From NCBI RefSeq assembly GCF_013318015.2, contig NZ_CP115843.1:434001-498000 (forward strand): a DNA stretch of 64,000 nucleotides. Reading direction: 5' to 3'. The DNA comes from Agrobacterium tumefaciens. Lineage in GTDB: Bacteria > Pseudomonadota > Alphaproteobacteria > Rhizobiales > Rhizobiaceae. The notes below the pieces were generated by a model, which worked only from the letters and a program-made list of their open reading frames with translations, did not search any database and was not told where the DNA came from. A program made the position numbers and the translations under genes. Of the stretch, positions 54,403 through 63,419 are shown piece by piece; the stretch's first letter is position 1; every line of letters starts with the position of its first letter.

Positions 54403-55818
54403 TCACGACAGTACGGCACGGGGTTCGAGAAAGGCCTCGAGCCCAAAGACGCCGAATTCCCGCCCGAAGCCGGATTGCTTGAATCCGCCGAATGGTGCCA
54501 TTGGGTCATGCGGCGCATCGTTGATGAACACGCGGCCTGCCTCGATCTGGTTTGCGACGCGTTTTGCCCGCGCGACGTCGGAAGAAAAGACGTGCGCCTG
54601 CAGGCCGTAATCGGTGTCGTTCGCGATCGTGATGGCGTCTTCCTCGTCGCGGTAGGAGATCAGCGATAGCACGGGGCCGAATATCTCCTCGCGCGCGATG
54701 CGCATGTCGTTGCGAACGCCGGTAAAGATGGTGGGCTTGACGAACCAGCCGCGCTGCAGCCCTTCCGGACGACCTTCGCCGCCTGCCAGCAGTCTGGCGC
54801 CTTCCTCCTGTCCCAGGCGAATATAGCTTTGCACGCGATCCCACTGCTTCTGGCTGACCATCGGACCAACCTGAACCTGTTCGTCGGCCGGTTCTCCCGA
54901 CCTGAAGTCTTTGATGGTGTGGCTGAGCCGTTCCTCGATTTCACCGAACCTGCTTTCTGGAGCAAGAATGCGGGTTCCGGCAATGCAGGCCTGACCGCTG
55001 TTGCGGAACCCTGGCACCAGCACCTGCGGGATGGCGACCTCAAGATCGGCATCGTCCAGAATGATGCTGGGGCTTTTGCCGCCAAGTTCCATTGTGACGC
55101 GCTTCATAGTGGCCGCTGCCGCCTGAACAATGCCGCGACCTGTGGCAGTGGAACCGGTGAAGGTGATCTTGGACACGTCGCGGTGAGCCGTCAGTGCCGC
55201 ACCAACGACGCCTCCATACCCGGTGACGATATTGAAAATGCCATCGGGAAGACCGGCCGCGTGCAGGCATTCAGTGATCACCTGCGTCTGCAGGGCGCTC
55301 ATCTCCGAAGGTTTGATCACCATCGTTGCTCCGGCTGCAATGGCGGCGGAGAGCTTGCCGCAGATAAAACTGTAGTTGCTGTTCCAGGGCGTGATCGCCA
55401 CAGCAACACCCGAGGGTCGCATCTCGACATCGGCGCTGCCCATGCGGCGTTGGAACTCGTAGTCCTTCAGCGTTCTTGCCATGTCGAGAAAGACGCTACC
55501 TGCGCGTGACGCTGAAAAGCCGATGAAGCCCGATGGCGCACCATATTCTTCACGCATGGCGGACGCCAGATCGTCGGTTCGGGCGGACACCGCGGCATGC
55601 AGCCGGTTCAGCATGTCGATCCGCTCTTTTCTGGTCGTATTCGAAAAGGCTGGGAAAGCGCGTTTGGCGGCAGCAACTGCGCGGTCGGCGTCCCGCTCAT
55701 CTGCGAGCCGCACGCTGCCGATCTGGTCCTCGGTTGCCGGATTGAAAAGCGGCGCCCATTGATCGCCGTGCGGCGTGACAAACGCCCCGTTGATATAGAT
55801 CCGATCGATGATGTGCAT
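54403..55818 (-). CDS. NAD(P)-dependent aldehyde dehydrogenase
   Basis: The 471-residue enzyme has all ALDH landmarks: ITPWNSNYSFICGKLSAAIAAGATMVIKPSEMSAL, FTGSTATGRGIV, the general-base Glu in TMELGGKSPSI, the nucleophile Cys in NSGQACIAGTRI, and EEIFGPVLSLISY. The substrate is not evident. It is divergent from a LysR regulator 98 bases away, which likely controls it. It fits the detoxification theme of its neighbours. Confidence 0.95.
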   Translation of the reverse strand: MHIIDRIYINGAFVTPHGDQWAPLFNPATEDQIGSVRLADERDADRAVAAAKRAFPAFSNTTRKERIDMLNRLHAAVSARTDDLASAMREEYGAPSGFIGFSASRAGSVFLDMARTLKDYEFQRRMGSADVEMRPSGVAVAITPWNSNYSFICGKLSAAIAAGATMVIKPSEMSALQTQVITECLHAAGLPDGIFNIVTGYGGVVGAALTAHRDVSKITFTGSTATGRGIVQAAAATMKRVTMELGGKSPSIILDDADLEVAIPQVLVPGFRNSGQACIAGTRILAPESRFGEIEERLSHTIKDFRSGEPADEQVQVGPMVSQKQWDRVQSYIRLGQEEGARLLAGGEGRPEGLQRGWFVKPTIFTGVRNDMRIAREEIFGPVLSLISYRDEEDAITIANDTDYGLQAHVFSSDVARAKRVANQIEAGRVFINDAPHDPMAPFGGFKQSGFGREFGVFGLEAFLEPRAVLS

Positions 55819-55916
55819 GTTTCTTCTCCTGTGATGGCTTCACAGCAAAAATGGCATGCGGTAAGTGTCGCGTGTAGTAGGACAAAATCGGACAGCCTGA
55901 TGAACTGGATTGCGCA

Positions 55917-56819
55917 ATGAGGGCAAGCCTGATCGAGCTTGAAGCGGTTGCCGGCGTCGCGCGTCACGGTGGATTCCGGGCTGCCGCGCGCGAACTCGGT
56001 ATGTCGTCATCGGCTTTGAGCCATGCGATCGCCGCACTTGAGGAGCGCCTTGCCGTCAGGCTTTTCAACCGCACCACGCGTAGCGTGTCCTTGTCTGCAG
56101 CCGGTGAGCAATTCCTATCTGAAATCGCACCTGCCCTGCAGACGCTCGAGAAGGCGATCGAAAATGTCGGTGAACATTCAGATCGGCCCTCCGGGAGACT
56201 CCGGCTGAATATGGCGCCGGGCGCGGCGCGCATTCTGCTGCAGCCGCTCATCCTCGAGTACAGCCGTCGATACCCGGATGTCGACATCGAGATCGTGACC
56301 GAAAATGCGCTCGTGGATGTGATCGGCAAAGGTTTCGATGCGGGCATTCGTCTCGCCGAGGCTATCTCGCCCGACATGGTGGCCGTACCGATCATTCCGA
56401 AAATGCGGTCTTTCGTCGTCGGCTCGCCGCGCTACTTCGACGGCCGTTCAAAGCTTGTCGTCCCAGCCGATCTCGCCCGGCACGTCTGTATCCAGATGCG
56501 CATGACAAGCGGGAGACTCTATCGCTGGGAGTTTGAGAAGCACGGGGAAACACACTTGATCGATGTCAGCGGCCATCTGACATTTGATGGGTCTGACCTT
56601 ATTCTGGAGGCCGCTCTTGCCGGATTTGGGCTCGCCTATCTGGGTGAACATGCACTTGCACCCCATATTGCCTCAGGCGATCTCATTCCTGTTTTGGAAG
56701 ACTGGTCTCCCGAATATCCGGGACTTAGCCTTTATTTCTCGCAACGGCGACACATGCCAGCCAAACTGCGTGCCTTCATCGAGCTGATCCGAGAGCGTTC
56801 GACTGGCGACAATCGATAA
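55917..56819 (+). CDS. LysR-family regulator of the aldehyde dehydrogenase
   Basis: The 300-residue protein has the LysR helix-turn-helix (VARHGGFRAAARELGMSSSALSHAIAALEERLAVRLFNRTTRSVSLSAAG) and an effector domain (VDVIGKGFDAGIRLAEAISPDM, LILEAALAGFGLAYLGEH). It is the same branch as the LysR at 38114. Divergent position argues for control of the aldehyde dehydrogenase gene and itself. Confidence 0.92.
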   Translation: MRASLIELEAVAGVARHGGFRAAARELGMSSSALSHAIAALEERLAVRLFNRTTRSVSLSAAGEQFLSEIAPALQTLEKAIENVGEHSDRPSGRLRLNMAPGAARILLQPLILEYSRRYPDVDIEIVTENALVDVIGKGFDAGIRLAEAISPDMVAVPIIPKMRSFVVGSPRYFDGRSKLVVPADLARHVCIQMRMTSGRLYRWEFEKHGETHLIDVSGHLTFDGSDLILEAALAGFGLAYLGEHALAPHIASGDLIPVLEDWSPEYPGLSLYFSQRRHMPAKLRAFIELIRERSTGDNR

Positions 56820-57160
56820 CGAGGATGCCTATCTTTGTCGTAAGCCTGGTCGTTGGTGCATATTTTGTCGATACCGGTCTTCTTGCAAGCTTGCGAGAAG
56901 GCAGTCTCTCTTCGACGCGACAAGATTCGGCGTGGTGCGCCACCGGAGAGGCGCGATGTTTCCAGCGAGCTCTTTTTGGTATCGGCGCGCCGATCCCCCG
57001 GCCTCGGCATCCCCTGTATTGTAGGGCGAACAGAGACCGACTTCACGTTTTGAAATGAACGGTCACCGAAAATGAGTTCCCATTCCGTGCCAATGCGGTC
57101 ATGTCTTTGCAAAACTTGCACGAGCCAGTGTTCGATGACAAACTTTAAAGAGTTGACAGC
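56820..57160. other. intergenic region before the FabMG-like gene
   Basis: The 341 bases contain only short frames without recognisable domains. TTGACA lies near 57154, too close to ATG 57161 to serve as its promoter; a promoter elsewhere in the region is expected but not identified. Confidence 0.4.
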
Positions 57161-58528
57161 ATGGAAAATCCGGTTGCATTGAATCGCCTTTCTGAAAACA
57201 CGGTCTTCCGTAAAGGCGACGTTTTCGTACTCTTCGGCGAACTGTTCGGCCGCGGATACGCCACCGGCTTGCTCGACGAAGCGAGACGGGCTGGAATGGA
57301 GATTGTGGGAATCACCGTCGGGCGGCGTGACGAGAACAACACGCTGCGGCCGCTCGACGCCGATGAACTGTCTTCGGCGGAGGCCCAGCTGGGCGGCAGG
57401 ATCATCAACATACCTCTTATGGCGGGTTTCGATCGCGATGCGCCCGCAGACGGGCCGACTCCCACCGATCTCCTGGCAAAAATGACGCTTGAGAGCTGGG
57501 AGCACGACAAGCTCGACTGGGACTATGTCAGGCAATGCCGCGACATTGCCAATGCGCGTTTTACGGAATCGCTTTCGAAAGTCATGACCGTTCTCGACGG
57601 TATGATCGCCGATGGCCGCAATGTTTTCTTCGCCCACACAATGGCAGGCGGCATCCCGAAGGCGAAGGTGTTCCTGGTCATCGCCAATCGGATCTACAAG
57701 GGAACCGGAACCCGCCACATGTCCTCGCAGACCCTGCTCGACAGTGACATGGGAAAACTCATCCTGCAGAATTTTGACGACGTCTCCGCAAACACCTTTC
57801 GCCATCTCATCGATTTCAGTGCGGCGATCCGCGAGCGCGTTGAAGCTTCAGGCGGTCAAGTGCGATATACGGCCTATGGTTATCACGGATCGGCGGTCCT
57901 CATCGACGGAAGTTATCGTTGGCAGACCTACACCAATTACACCCAGGGTTACGCGAAGATGCGGCTCGAAGGCATTGCAGAGGAAGCCTGGGCTAAAGGG
58001 ATCAAGGCAACAGTTTATAATTGCCCCGAAATCCGGACCAATTCGTCCGACGTGTTCACCGGTATCGAGCTGCCCCTGATACCGCTGCTGCTTGCGTTGA
58101 AGAAAGAAAACGGCGGCCAATGGGCAGATGACCAGTGGCAGGCCTGCCAGCAGCTGCTGGTAGATGGCCTAACTATGGAAGACGTCTTCGGCAAGATCGC
58201 CGCCATGCAGGCCAGCGATGTCATGCGTCCGTTCTATGACTTTTCGGCATGGCCCATGGCAAACAGCCAGGCGCAGGCTGATCTCACCATCGGCACGTCC
58301 AACGAAATCACCCAGATGCATCGGGATAGCAAGGTGATGATCAGCGATCTGTTGAGCAGTCTCGTTGTGACGGCAACAGGGCAGCTAATCTTCGGTGAAT
58401 CTTCCGAACCCTCCGGTCCAGTTCTGTGGCTCAACCATGACATTGTGGCCCGGCGACTTAACGCGTCCCACGCGCATTCGAAGTCTTCCGCGCCGCTAAT
58501 GGGATCCGCGCAGCCTGAGATGGCGTGA
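57161..58528 (+). CDS. FabMG-family enoyl-reductase-like protein
   Basis: The 455-residue protein matches what is annotated as enoyl-ACP reductase FabMG family: KGDVFVLFGELFGRGYATGLLDEARRAGMEIVGITVGRRD, FAHTMAGGIPKAKVFLVIANRIYKGTGTRH, YGYHGSAVLIDGSYRWQTYTNYTQGYAKMRLE. It starts with a Rossmann-like fold, but the function of the group is poorly known and the enoyl-reductase role is not proven for such members. It is monocistronic, with no fatty-acid genes nearby. No membrane segment or signal. Confidence 0.75.
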   Translation: MENPVALNRLSENTVFRKGDVFVLFGELFGRGYATGLLDEARRAGMEIVGITVGRRDENNTLRPLDADELSSAEAQLGGRIINIPLMAGFDRDAPADGPTPTDLLAKMTLESWEHDKLDWDYVRQCRDIANARFTESLSKVMTVLDGMIADGRNVFFAHTMAGGIPKAKVFLVIANRIYKGTGTRHMSSQTLLDSDMGKLILQNFDDVSANTFRHLIDFSAAIRERVEASGGQVRYTAYGYHGSAVLIDGSYRWQTYTNYTQGYAKMRLEGIAEEAWAKGIKATVYNCPEIRTNSSDVFTGIELPLIPLLLALKKENGGQWADDQWQACQQLLVDGLTMEDVFGKIAAMQASDVMRPFYDFSAWPMANSQAQADLTIGTSNEITQMHRDSKVMISDLLSSLVVTATGQLIFGESSEPSGPVLWLNHDIVARRLNASHAHSKSSAPLMGSAQPEMA

Positions 58529-58846
58529 AGGCTTCCCAGCCTGGCCTGAAGACCGGGTGCTTTAGCCATGAACGATCCAGAACCACATGGGTGGACTGGT
58601 CCCTGGTGGTAAGAAACAACTACCCCGATGCCGAGCTTTTTGTTGATCGTCTCTCCCGGGCCTTGGTCGGATCGTCGCTGATCGCGGCGAGATGCGTTGG
58701 CAAGTTGCAGGCTAGGGCTTGCAGGACTAACGTCTACGCCAGATCTGAAGGATATAGCAGCGCAAAAAAATCGGGCTTGCTATAAGACAACTTAGGCTCA
58801 CACCGGGACACAGCGGTGCGAGCCTGCGTTAACAGGGGATTGAGAC
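58529..58846. other. intergenic region with a leader hairpin
   Basis: The 318 bases hold no convincing gene. GGCTCACACCG (58795-58805) pairs with CGGTGCGAGCC (58814-58824), with one G-U pair and an 8-base loop, 22 bases before the next start. It may be a transcript leader structure or a terminator of the FabMG-like gene. Confidence 0.45.
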
Positions 58847-59470
58847 ATGCCATATCATTTTCTTGAAGTCGCCGTGACGCCAAGCGTCAGAGCCGCTCAG
58901 TCTGCCATGGGCGTGGACCAGATCTGGTTGGGTAATGATAGCCGTCCCTCCGATACCCTCACAGAAGACGAGATCGCTTTCATCGCCGCACGTGACAGCT
59001 TCTATATGGCATCGGTCTCGGAAACGGGCTGGCCCTACGTTCAACATCGTGGAGGCAATGCCGGTTTTCTCAAAGTCGTTGATCAACGAACTCTGGCCTT
59101 TGCCGATTATCGCGGTAACCGACAGTACATCAGCACCGGCAATCTGGCTGCCAATGACCGGGCCTGTCTTTTTCTGATGGATTACGCGCGAAGGGCGAGG
59201 CTCAAAATCTATGTCCATGTAGATCGGCTCACACTTGATGCCGACCCGACGCTCAACGATCTGGTATCCGACCCCACATATAAAGGCCGTGCGGAGGGGA
59301 TTTTCAGGCTTCGGCTTGAAGCGTACGACTGGAACTGCCCCCAGCATATTACTCCGCGCTACACCCAACAGCAGGTCGAGCAGGCAGTCGCTCCTCTTCG
59401 TGAAAAACTGATGCAATTAGAAACCGAAAACGCAGCCTTGCGAGCACAGTTGGGAGGACTTCAAACATGA
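58847..59470 (+). CDS. PNPOx-family FMN-binding protein
   Basis: The 207-residue protein has the pyridoxamine-phosphate-oxidase split-barrel: DSFYMASVSETGWPYVQHRGGNAGFLKVVDQRTLAFADYRGNRQYISTGNL, then ACLFLMDYARRARLKIYVHV. It ends in a short coiled coil (VEQAVAPLREKLMQLETENAALRAQ) that may mediate oligomerisation. It resembles the N-terminal module of the triple fusion at 51481. Probably a flavin-dependent reductase of unknown substrate. Confidence 0.9.
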   Translation: MPYHFLEVAVTPSVRAAQSAMGVDQIWLGNDSRPSDTLTEDEIAFIAARDSFYMASVSETGWPYVQHRGGNAGFLKVVDQRTLAFADYRGNRQYISTGNLAANDRACLFLMDYARRARLKIYVHVDRLTLDADPTLNDLVSDPTYKGRAEGIFRLRLEAYDWNCPQHITPRYTQQQVEQAVAPLREKLMQLETENAALRAQLGGLQT

Positions 59471-59808
59471 ATGAAGTTCTACGACCACCATGTCCCCCGT
59501 TCAGCGTGGTGGAGAAAGTCCTGCTTGCCGTCTGTTAGGATATCTGGCAGGCGTTCTTGGCCGCTCCTTTGAGTGCGCGCAACACCTGCAGTGATCAGCC
59601 TCATGGGGTACTCACGGTCTACCGGAAATAATTGTCAGCTTTCGGGCTTCGAGTTTGCGGTGAGGCCGTCACAACGCTTCCGACCGCCTTGTGTCGATCG
59701 CGGTAATTGTGGAAGAACGGCCAAGAATGTTGGCCGAGCCGCTGCCTTGAGGCTTGTGCCAATGCGTATCGGAGCAAGCCATCAGGCAAGCACAAAAAGT
59801 GAGAGAAA
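59471..59808. other. intergenic stretch, nothing recognised
   Basis: The 338 bases contain short frames on both strands but no domain, repeat or clear regulatory site. Confidence 0.4.
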
Positions 59809-60168
59809 ATGTTCCGTTTTTCAGTGATAGTGGCTGCGTGCTTGAGTATCAGCGGATGCGGACTAACCAAAGTACCTGATTTTGTGCATGATCGCGACGT
59901 AAGCAAGCTGGATGCGGTAGGTGTCAGCCTGGAGGCCGCAAGAGCGATGGTGACGCGAAACGGCTTCCGATGCAACCAAAGCCTTGATCGAAACCGCACA
60001 GTCGTGACCAAAGACAACGTCCAACGCAAGACCGATATCCTCGAGTGCCATAAAACCTCCTTTGACCTAGTCTGCCCGCAGCGAAGATACGTGGTTTTCA
60101 ATGCCGATCCGCAGAGCGGCATAGTTTACAGCGTAGGCCGGCGTATAACCCAACATTCCTGTTTCTAA
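59809..60168 (+). CDS. small predicted lipoprotein
   Basis: The 119-residue protein begins MFRFSVIVAACLSISGCG, a signal with lipobox LSISGC; the mature protein would be lipid-anchored. After the anchor it has four more Cys (in FRCNQ, LECHK, LVCPQ and HSCF), which could form two disulfides in the periplasm. GGGTTG-type family motifs are absent and no function is known. GAGAG precedes the ATG. Confidence 0.7.
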   Translation: MFRFSVIVAACLSISGCGLTKVPDFVHDRDVSKLDAVGVSLEAARAMVTRNGFRCNQSLDRNRTVVTKDNVQRKTDILECHKTSFDLVCPQRRYVVFNADPQSGIVYSVGRRITQHSCF

Positions 60169-60316
60169 ACCGATGAGCTTAAAATGCTCCGGCGTTGAAC
60201 CTGCCGACGAATGTTCTTTCACGGCAAAGATCGCCGCTGCAACATTGACCCTGTCGATGAAATGTCAGGCCAGGTGCTGTGATCGCGCGTGATACCAAGA
60301 GTGTTGGCATAAGTGC

Positions 60317-60940
60317 TTAACGAAGCAGTCCGTCCACGTCGAACTCCTCCCAGCCGCCGAGCTTCGAGGCCGGATCATCGGAAGACGTCGTTGGCCGCTT
60401 CGCAACCTTCTTCTTGAGCGACCGTGTCAGCTTTGCCTGATATGCTGCGCGCCGCCTCTTTTCGGCTTTCGCCTCTGCATCCTCCACCCGCCATTCGTCG
60501 ACAACGCCACGGTCGAGAAGGTCTTCGACCACCTTGGGGTCAAAGACATGGAACGTGATCTGACGGGCGCGGCCGTTCAGTCTGACCGTTCGCGTCCCCG
60601 CGCTCGGCAGGCGACCGTCGGCAAGCCAACGATGCCGCTCGCTCGTCTTGATAGTCAGGATGTCCTCGATTTCGCGCGGGATTACCGGCAGTGCAGCGGC
60701 CTCCGTCACCACATTTGTGACGATGGTCGCTGCTGCATTGAACGCGGTCTTTTCACTGGCCGTCATCGCCAGGGTGAGATCAACTCCTTCGAGCGAGATC
60801 AACTTTTTTGCATGAGCGGGCAGCCTTGCCTGTATTTCTTGAAGGACGCCTTTGGCGCGAACGGCCGACCCCATTGTCACGGTAGCCGGCAGGGTCCATG
60901 TTCTGATCAGTTCGATGTGATGTTTTTCATGCTTCGGCAT
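60317..60940 (-). CDS. hypothetical protein with an excisionase-like HTH segment
   Basis: ATG 60940 gives 207 residues; a TTG at 60970 would add ten. The middle part reads IEDILTIKTSERHRWLADGRLPSAGTRTVRLNGRARQITFHVFDP, resembling the wing-helix of MerR/excisionase-type DNA-binding proteins (W-x-x-GRLP). The C terminus is very basic (EKRRRAAYQAKLTRSLKKKVAKRP). I know of no function; a DNA-binding role is inference. It stands alone between a lipoprotein gene and the DeoR gene. Confidence 0.65.
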   Translation of the reverse strand: MPKHEKHHIELIRTWTLPATVTMGSAVRAKGVLQEIQARLPAHAKKLISLEGVDLTLAMTASEKTAFNAAATIVTNVVTEAAALPVIPREIEDILTIKTSERHRWLADGRLPSAGTRTVRLNGRARQITFHVFDPKVVEDLLDRGVVDEWRVEDAEAKAEKRRRAAYQAKLTRSLKKKVAKRPTTSSDDPASKLGGWEEFDVDGLLR

Positions 60941-61234
60941 GTCGCACAGATGGTGTTTGAGCGCGTTCAAGTCAAACAGCTAATTGATGGCACTCGTTCA
61001 CTCGGCCAACTTGCTACGAGGCATGAAAGACAAGTCTGATGAACATCAGCCGATCTTTCTTCTCCCTTCGTATTGCTGAAATCTTCCATCAAGATACGCA
61101 AGAATGGTGTAGCAGCAGGGGCGTTCTGCCGGCTTTCTGGCCGGACTGCGGTGATGTTCGCCCTGGTGGGGCGAAAGATATCGCTGAGCTCTCTCTGCCG
61201 AGGCTTATTTGGGAGCCCTCGTTGTCGGTTTGTC

Positions 61235-61963
61235 TCAAGCCCAGGGTGAAGGCTGATCTGCAATAACTGAGTTGAAGTCGCTTATGGCAGCGTAGCGCGC
61301 GGCTCGCACCTTTCTGAATTTGCTGCTGTCCACCACCAGATGCTTTTGAACCGAGCGTTGCATAACCATCTGCTTGATCGGCACTTCATGAAAATGTGAG
61401 CAGGTGACGCCATGCTGTTCGTCCACGCCACCGGCAGACAAAAATGCCTTGTTGATATTGATGCGCTTCAGCACCTCGATACCCTCATCACCCGAAAACG
61501 AAGCCGCTTCCGGATGATAGACCCCCCCGAGCATGATCAGGCGGACATCGGTTCTGCTCGCCAGCTCCTCTGCAACATTGAGGGAATAGCAGATGACCGT
61601 GACATGGGCGTTTGCCGGAATTTGCCGCGCCAGATGCGGCATCGTCGTTCCGCAATCGATGAATACAGTGTCATATGGTTCGATTAGAGCTACCGCCTGC
61701 GTGCAGGCGCGCGCCTTGGCAGTTGCATGGCTGTCCTTCTCCTGCTCGAGCACATAGTCGCTGCTGATGGCGCCATCCTGAACCGGAATGATGTAGCCGC
61801 CAAGACAGCTAAGCCGCTGACCGTCGGCGGCAATGTCGCGGCGAATGGTAATTTCGGATACGCCAAGCCGGGACGCTGCGTCCCGCAGCCTCAGGACACC
61901 CGTTTCCTGAACCAGCCCGGCCAGTGCGTCCAACCTGGCATTGTGTGCACTTATTCTGCTCAC
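61235..61963 (-). CDS. DeoR-family regulator of the downstream sugar importer
   Basis: The 242-residue protein has the DeoR helix-turn-helix (RLDALAGLVQETGVLRLRDAASRLGVSEITIRRDIAADG) and the sugar-phosphate-sensing domain (DTVFIDCGTTMPHLARQI, CYSLNVAEELASR, LMLGGVYHPEAASFSGDEG, HLVVDSSKF). It is divergent from a sugar-binding-protein gene and likely represses it. DeoR repressors of rhizobial rhamnose and polyol loci have the same arrangement. Confidence 0.93.
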   Translation of the reverse strand: MSRISAHNARLDALAGLVQETGVLRLRDAASRLGVSEITIRRDIAADGQRLSCLGGYIIPVQDGAISSDYVLEQEKDSHATAKARACTQAVALIEPYDTVFIDCGTTMPHLARQIPANAHVTVICYSLNVAEELASRTDVRLIMLGGVYHPEAASFSGDEGIEVLKRININKAFLSAGGVDEQHGVTCSHFHEVPIKQMVMQRSVQKHLVVDSSKFRKVRAARYAAISDFNSVIADQPSPWA

Positions 61964-62301
61964 CTTATCTCCGCTTTCGGTTTGTCCCTGCGCTTCATAT
62001 TTCGGTGTTAGTTTCCTTGCAATCGCCCCTCTCTACGCTTGACAGAAGAACAACAAACATGAAACGATCGAAACATAATGATCGGATTGTATCATAATAG
62101 TTCGCATTATCGGGAGAGGAAGACAACAGGTTTCTGGGTCACATCGTGGTCCATCTACCGGGGCGTGGGAAGCCTTTTCCGGGAGAATGAGGAGGCGTCG
62201 GACGCGTGAGGAGCGGATACCGGCGTTAGGGATCGACCATTGTCGGGTGCTGCGACTGGAATAGGTCCGGCACAGTGCAGTTTCAAAGGGAGGAGTTATC
62301 C
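61964..62301. promoter_or_regulatory. divergent region between the DeoR gene and the sugar-import operon
   Basis: The 338 bases include TTGACA at 62039-62044 and a direct repeat GAAAC-GATC-GAAAC near 62059-62072. TTTCGG occurs twice nearer the DeoR gene. DeoR proteins often bind spaced repeats, so these are candidate operators. The binding-protein start is GTG 62302, preceded by GGGAGGAG. Confidence 0.45.
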
Positions 62302-63348
62302 GTGAACAAGATTTTCGCAACCATCGCGCTTGCTGCCACGCTTTCGGCGTCGGCTGTCTTTGCGCAGAGCGCCGTCGATACATCGAAGGTCAATAAGGAA
62401 TTGATCACCGCGGCGAGTGGCAAGAAATACACCATTGCGACCGTCGTGAAGGTGGATGGCATCGCGTGGTTTGACCGCATGCGCGATGGCGTCGAGCAGT
62501 TCAAGGGCGATACCGGAAACGATGTCTGGATGGTTGGCCCAAGTCAGGCCGATGCCGCCGCCCAGGTACAGATTGTTGAAAATCTCATCGCGCAGGGCGT
62601 TGACGCCATCGCCATCGTGCCGTTCTCGGTGGAAGCGGTGGAACCGGTGCTCAAGAAAGCCCGCGATCGCGGCATTGTCGTCATCAGCCATGAGGCTTCC
62701 AATATCCAGAACGTCGATTTCGACATCGAAGCCTTCGACAACAAGGCCTATGGCGCGAACCTGATGAAGGAGCTCGGCAAATCCATGGGCGGCAAGGGCA
62801 AATATGTCGCCACCGTTGGCAGTCTGACGTCCAAGTCGCAGATGGAATGGATCGATGGCGCCGTCGAGTACCAGAAGGCCAACTTCCCGGAAATGTCGCA
62901 GGCGACCGAGCGGCTTGAAACCTATGACGACGCCAATACCGACTACACCAAACTCAAGGAAGCGATGACCGCCTATCCTGATATCACCGGTATTCTCGGC
63001 GCGCCGATGCCGACATCGGCAGGCGCGGGTCGCCTGATCGCCGAAGGCGGTCTGTCGGGCAAGGTCTTCTTCTCGGGCACGGGCCTGGTTTCCGTTGCCG
63101 GCGAATACATCAAGAACGATAACATCCAGTACATTCAGTTCTGGGATCCGGCCGTTGCCGGTTATGCCATGAACATGCTGGCTGTCGCGGTTCTCGAGAA
63201 GAAGAACGAGCAGATCAAGGCCGGCCTGAATATGGGCCTGCCCGGTTACGAAAGCCTGCTGGTTCCTGACGCCTCCAAGCCACATCTGCTCTATGGCGCA
63301 GGTTGGGTCGGCGTGACCAAAGAAAACATGGACAAGTACGACTTCTGA
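62302..63348 (+). CDS. LsrB-like sugar-binding protein
   Basis: GTG 62302 with a strong ribosome site gives 348 residues with a signal peptide (ATIALAATLSASAVFAQ). The fold is type I periplasmic binding: VVKVDGIAWFDRMRDGVEQF, AAAQVQIVENLIAQGVDAIAIVPFS, ILGAPMPTSAGAGRLIAEGGL, ending TKENMDKYDF as in LsrB. The Asp residues that bind autoinducer-2 in LsrB appear to be replaced here (VISHEASN; SLTSKSQMEW), so the ligand is more likely a sugar such as rhamnose or a related deoxysugar. The ATPase gene follows after a hairpin. Confidence 0.88.
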   Translation: MNKIFATIALAATLSASAVFAQSAVDTSKVNKELITAASGKKYTIATVVKVDGIAWFDRMRDGVEQFKGDTGNDVWMVGPSQADAAAQVQIVENLIAQGVDAIAIVPFSVEAVEPVLKKARDRGIVVISHEASNIQNVDFDIEAFDNKAYGANLMKELGKSMGGKGKYVATVGSLTSKSQMEWIDGAVEYQKANFPEMSQATERLETYDDANTDYTKLKEAMTAYPDITGILGAPMPTSAGAGRLIAEGGLSGKVFFSGTGLVSVAGEYIKNDNIQYIQFWDPAVAGYAMNMLAVAVLEKKNEQIKAGLNMGLPGYESLLVPDASKPHLLYGAGWVGVTKENMDKYDF

Positions 63349-63355
63349 TCCGCAC

Positions 63356-63398
63356 CACGGGGGGAGGGGCAACCCTCTCTCCTTACACCCCGTGTTTT
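63356..63398 (+). terminator. intercistronic hairpin before the ATPase gene
   Basis: CACGGGG (63356-63362) pairs with CCCCGTG (63388-63394), with an inner GAGGG/CCCTC stem, followed by TTTT (63395-63398). It should partly terminate transcription, keeping binding-protein mRNA in excess. Confidence 0.65.
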
Positions 63399-63419
63399 CC
63401 AGCCTTGCACGAGGCCATT

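Noticed and set aside
56732..57805. Minus-strand frame across the FabMG-like gene start
   Set aside because: No recognisable domain, and it crosses the intergenic region and two plus-strand genes.
62302..63348. Autoinducer-2 binding protein LsrB
   Set aside because: Overall resemblance is real, but the AI-2-contacting Asp positions seem substituted and no lsrK, lsrF or lsrG gene is in view; a sugar ligand is more likely.
62296..63372. 358-codon frame antisense to the sugar-binding protein
   Set aside because: The plus-strand frame has a signal peptide, binding-protein fold and ribosome site; the antisense frame has none.
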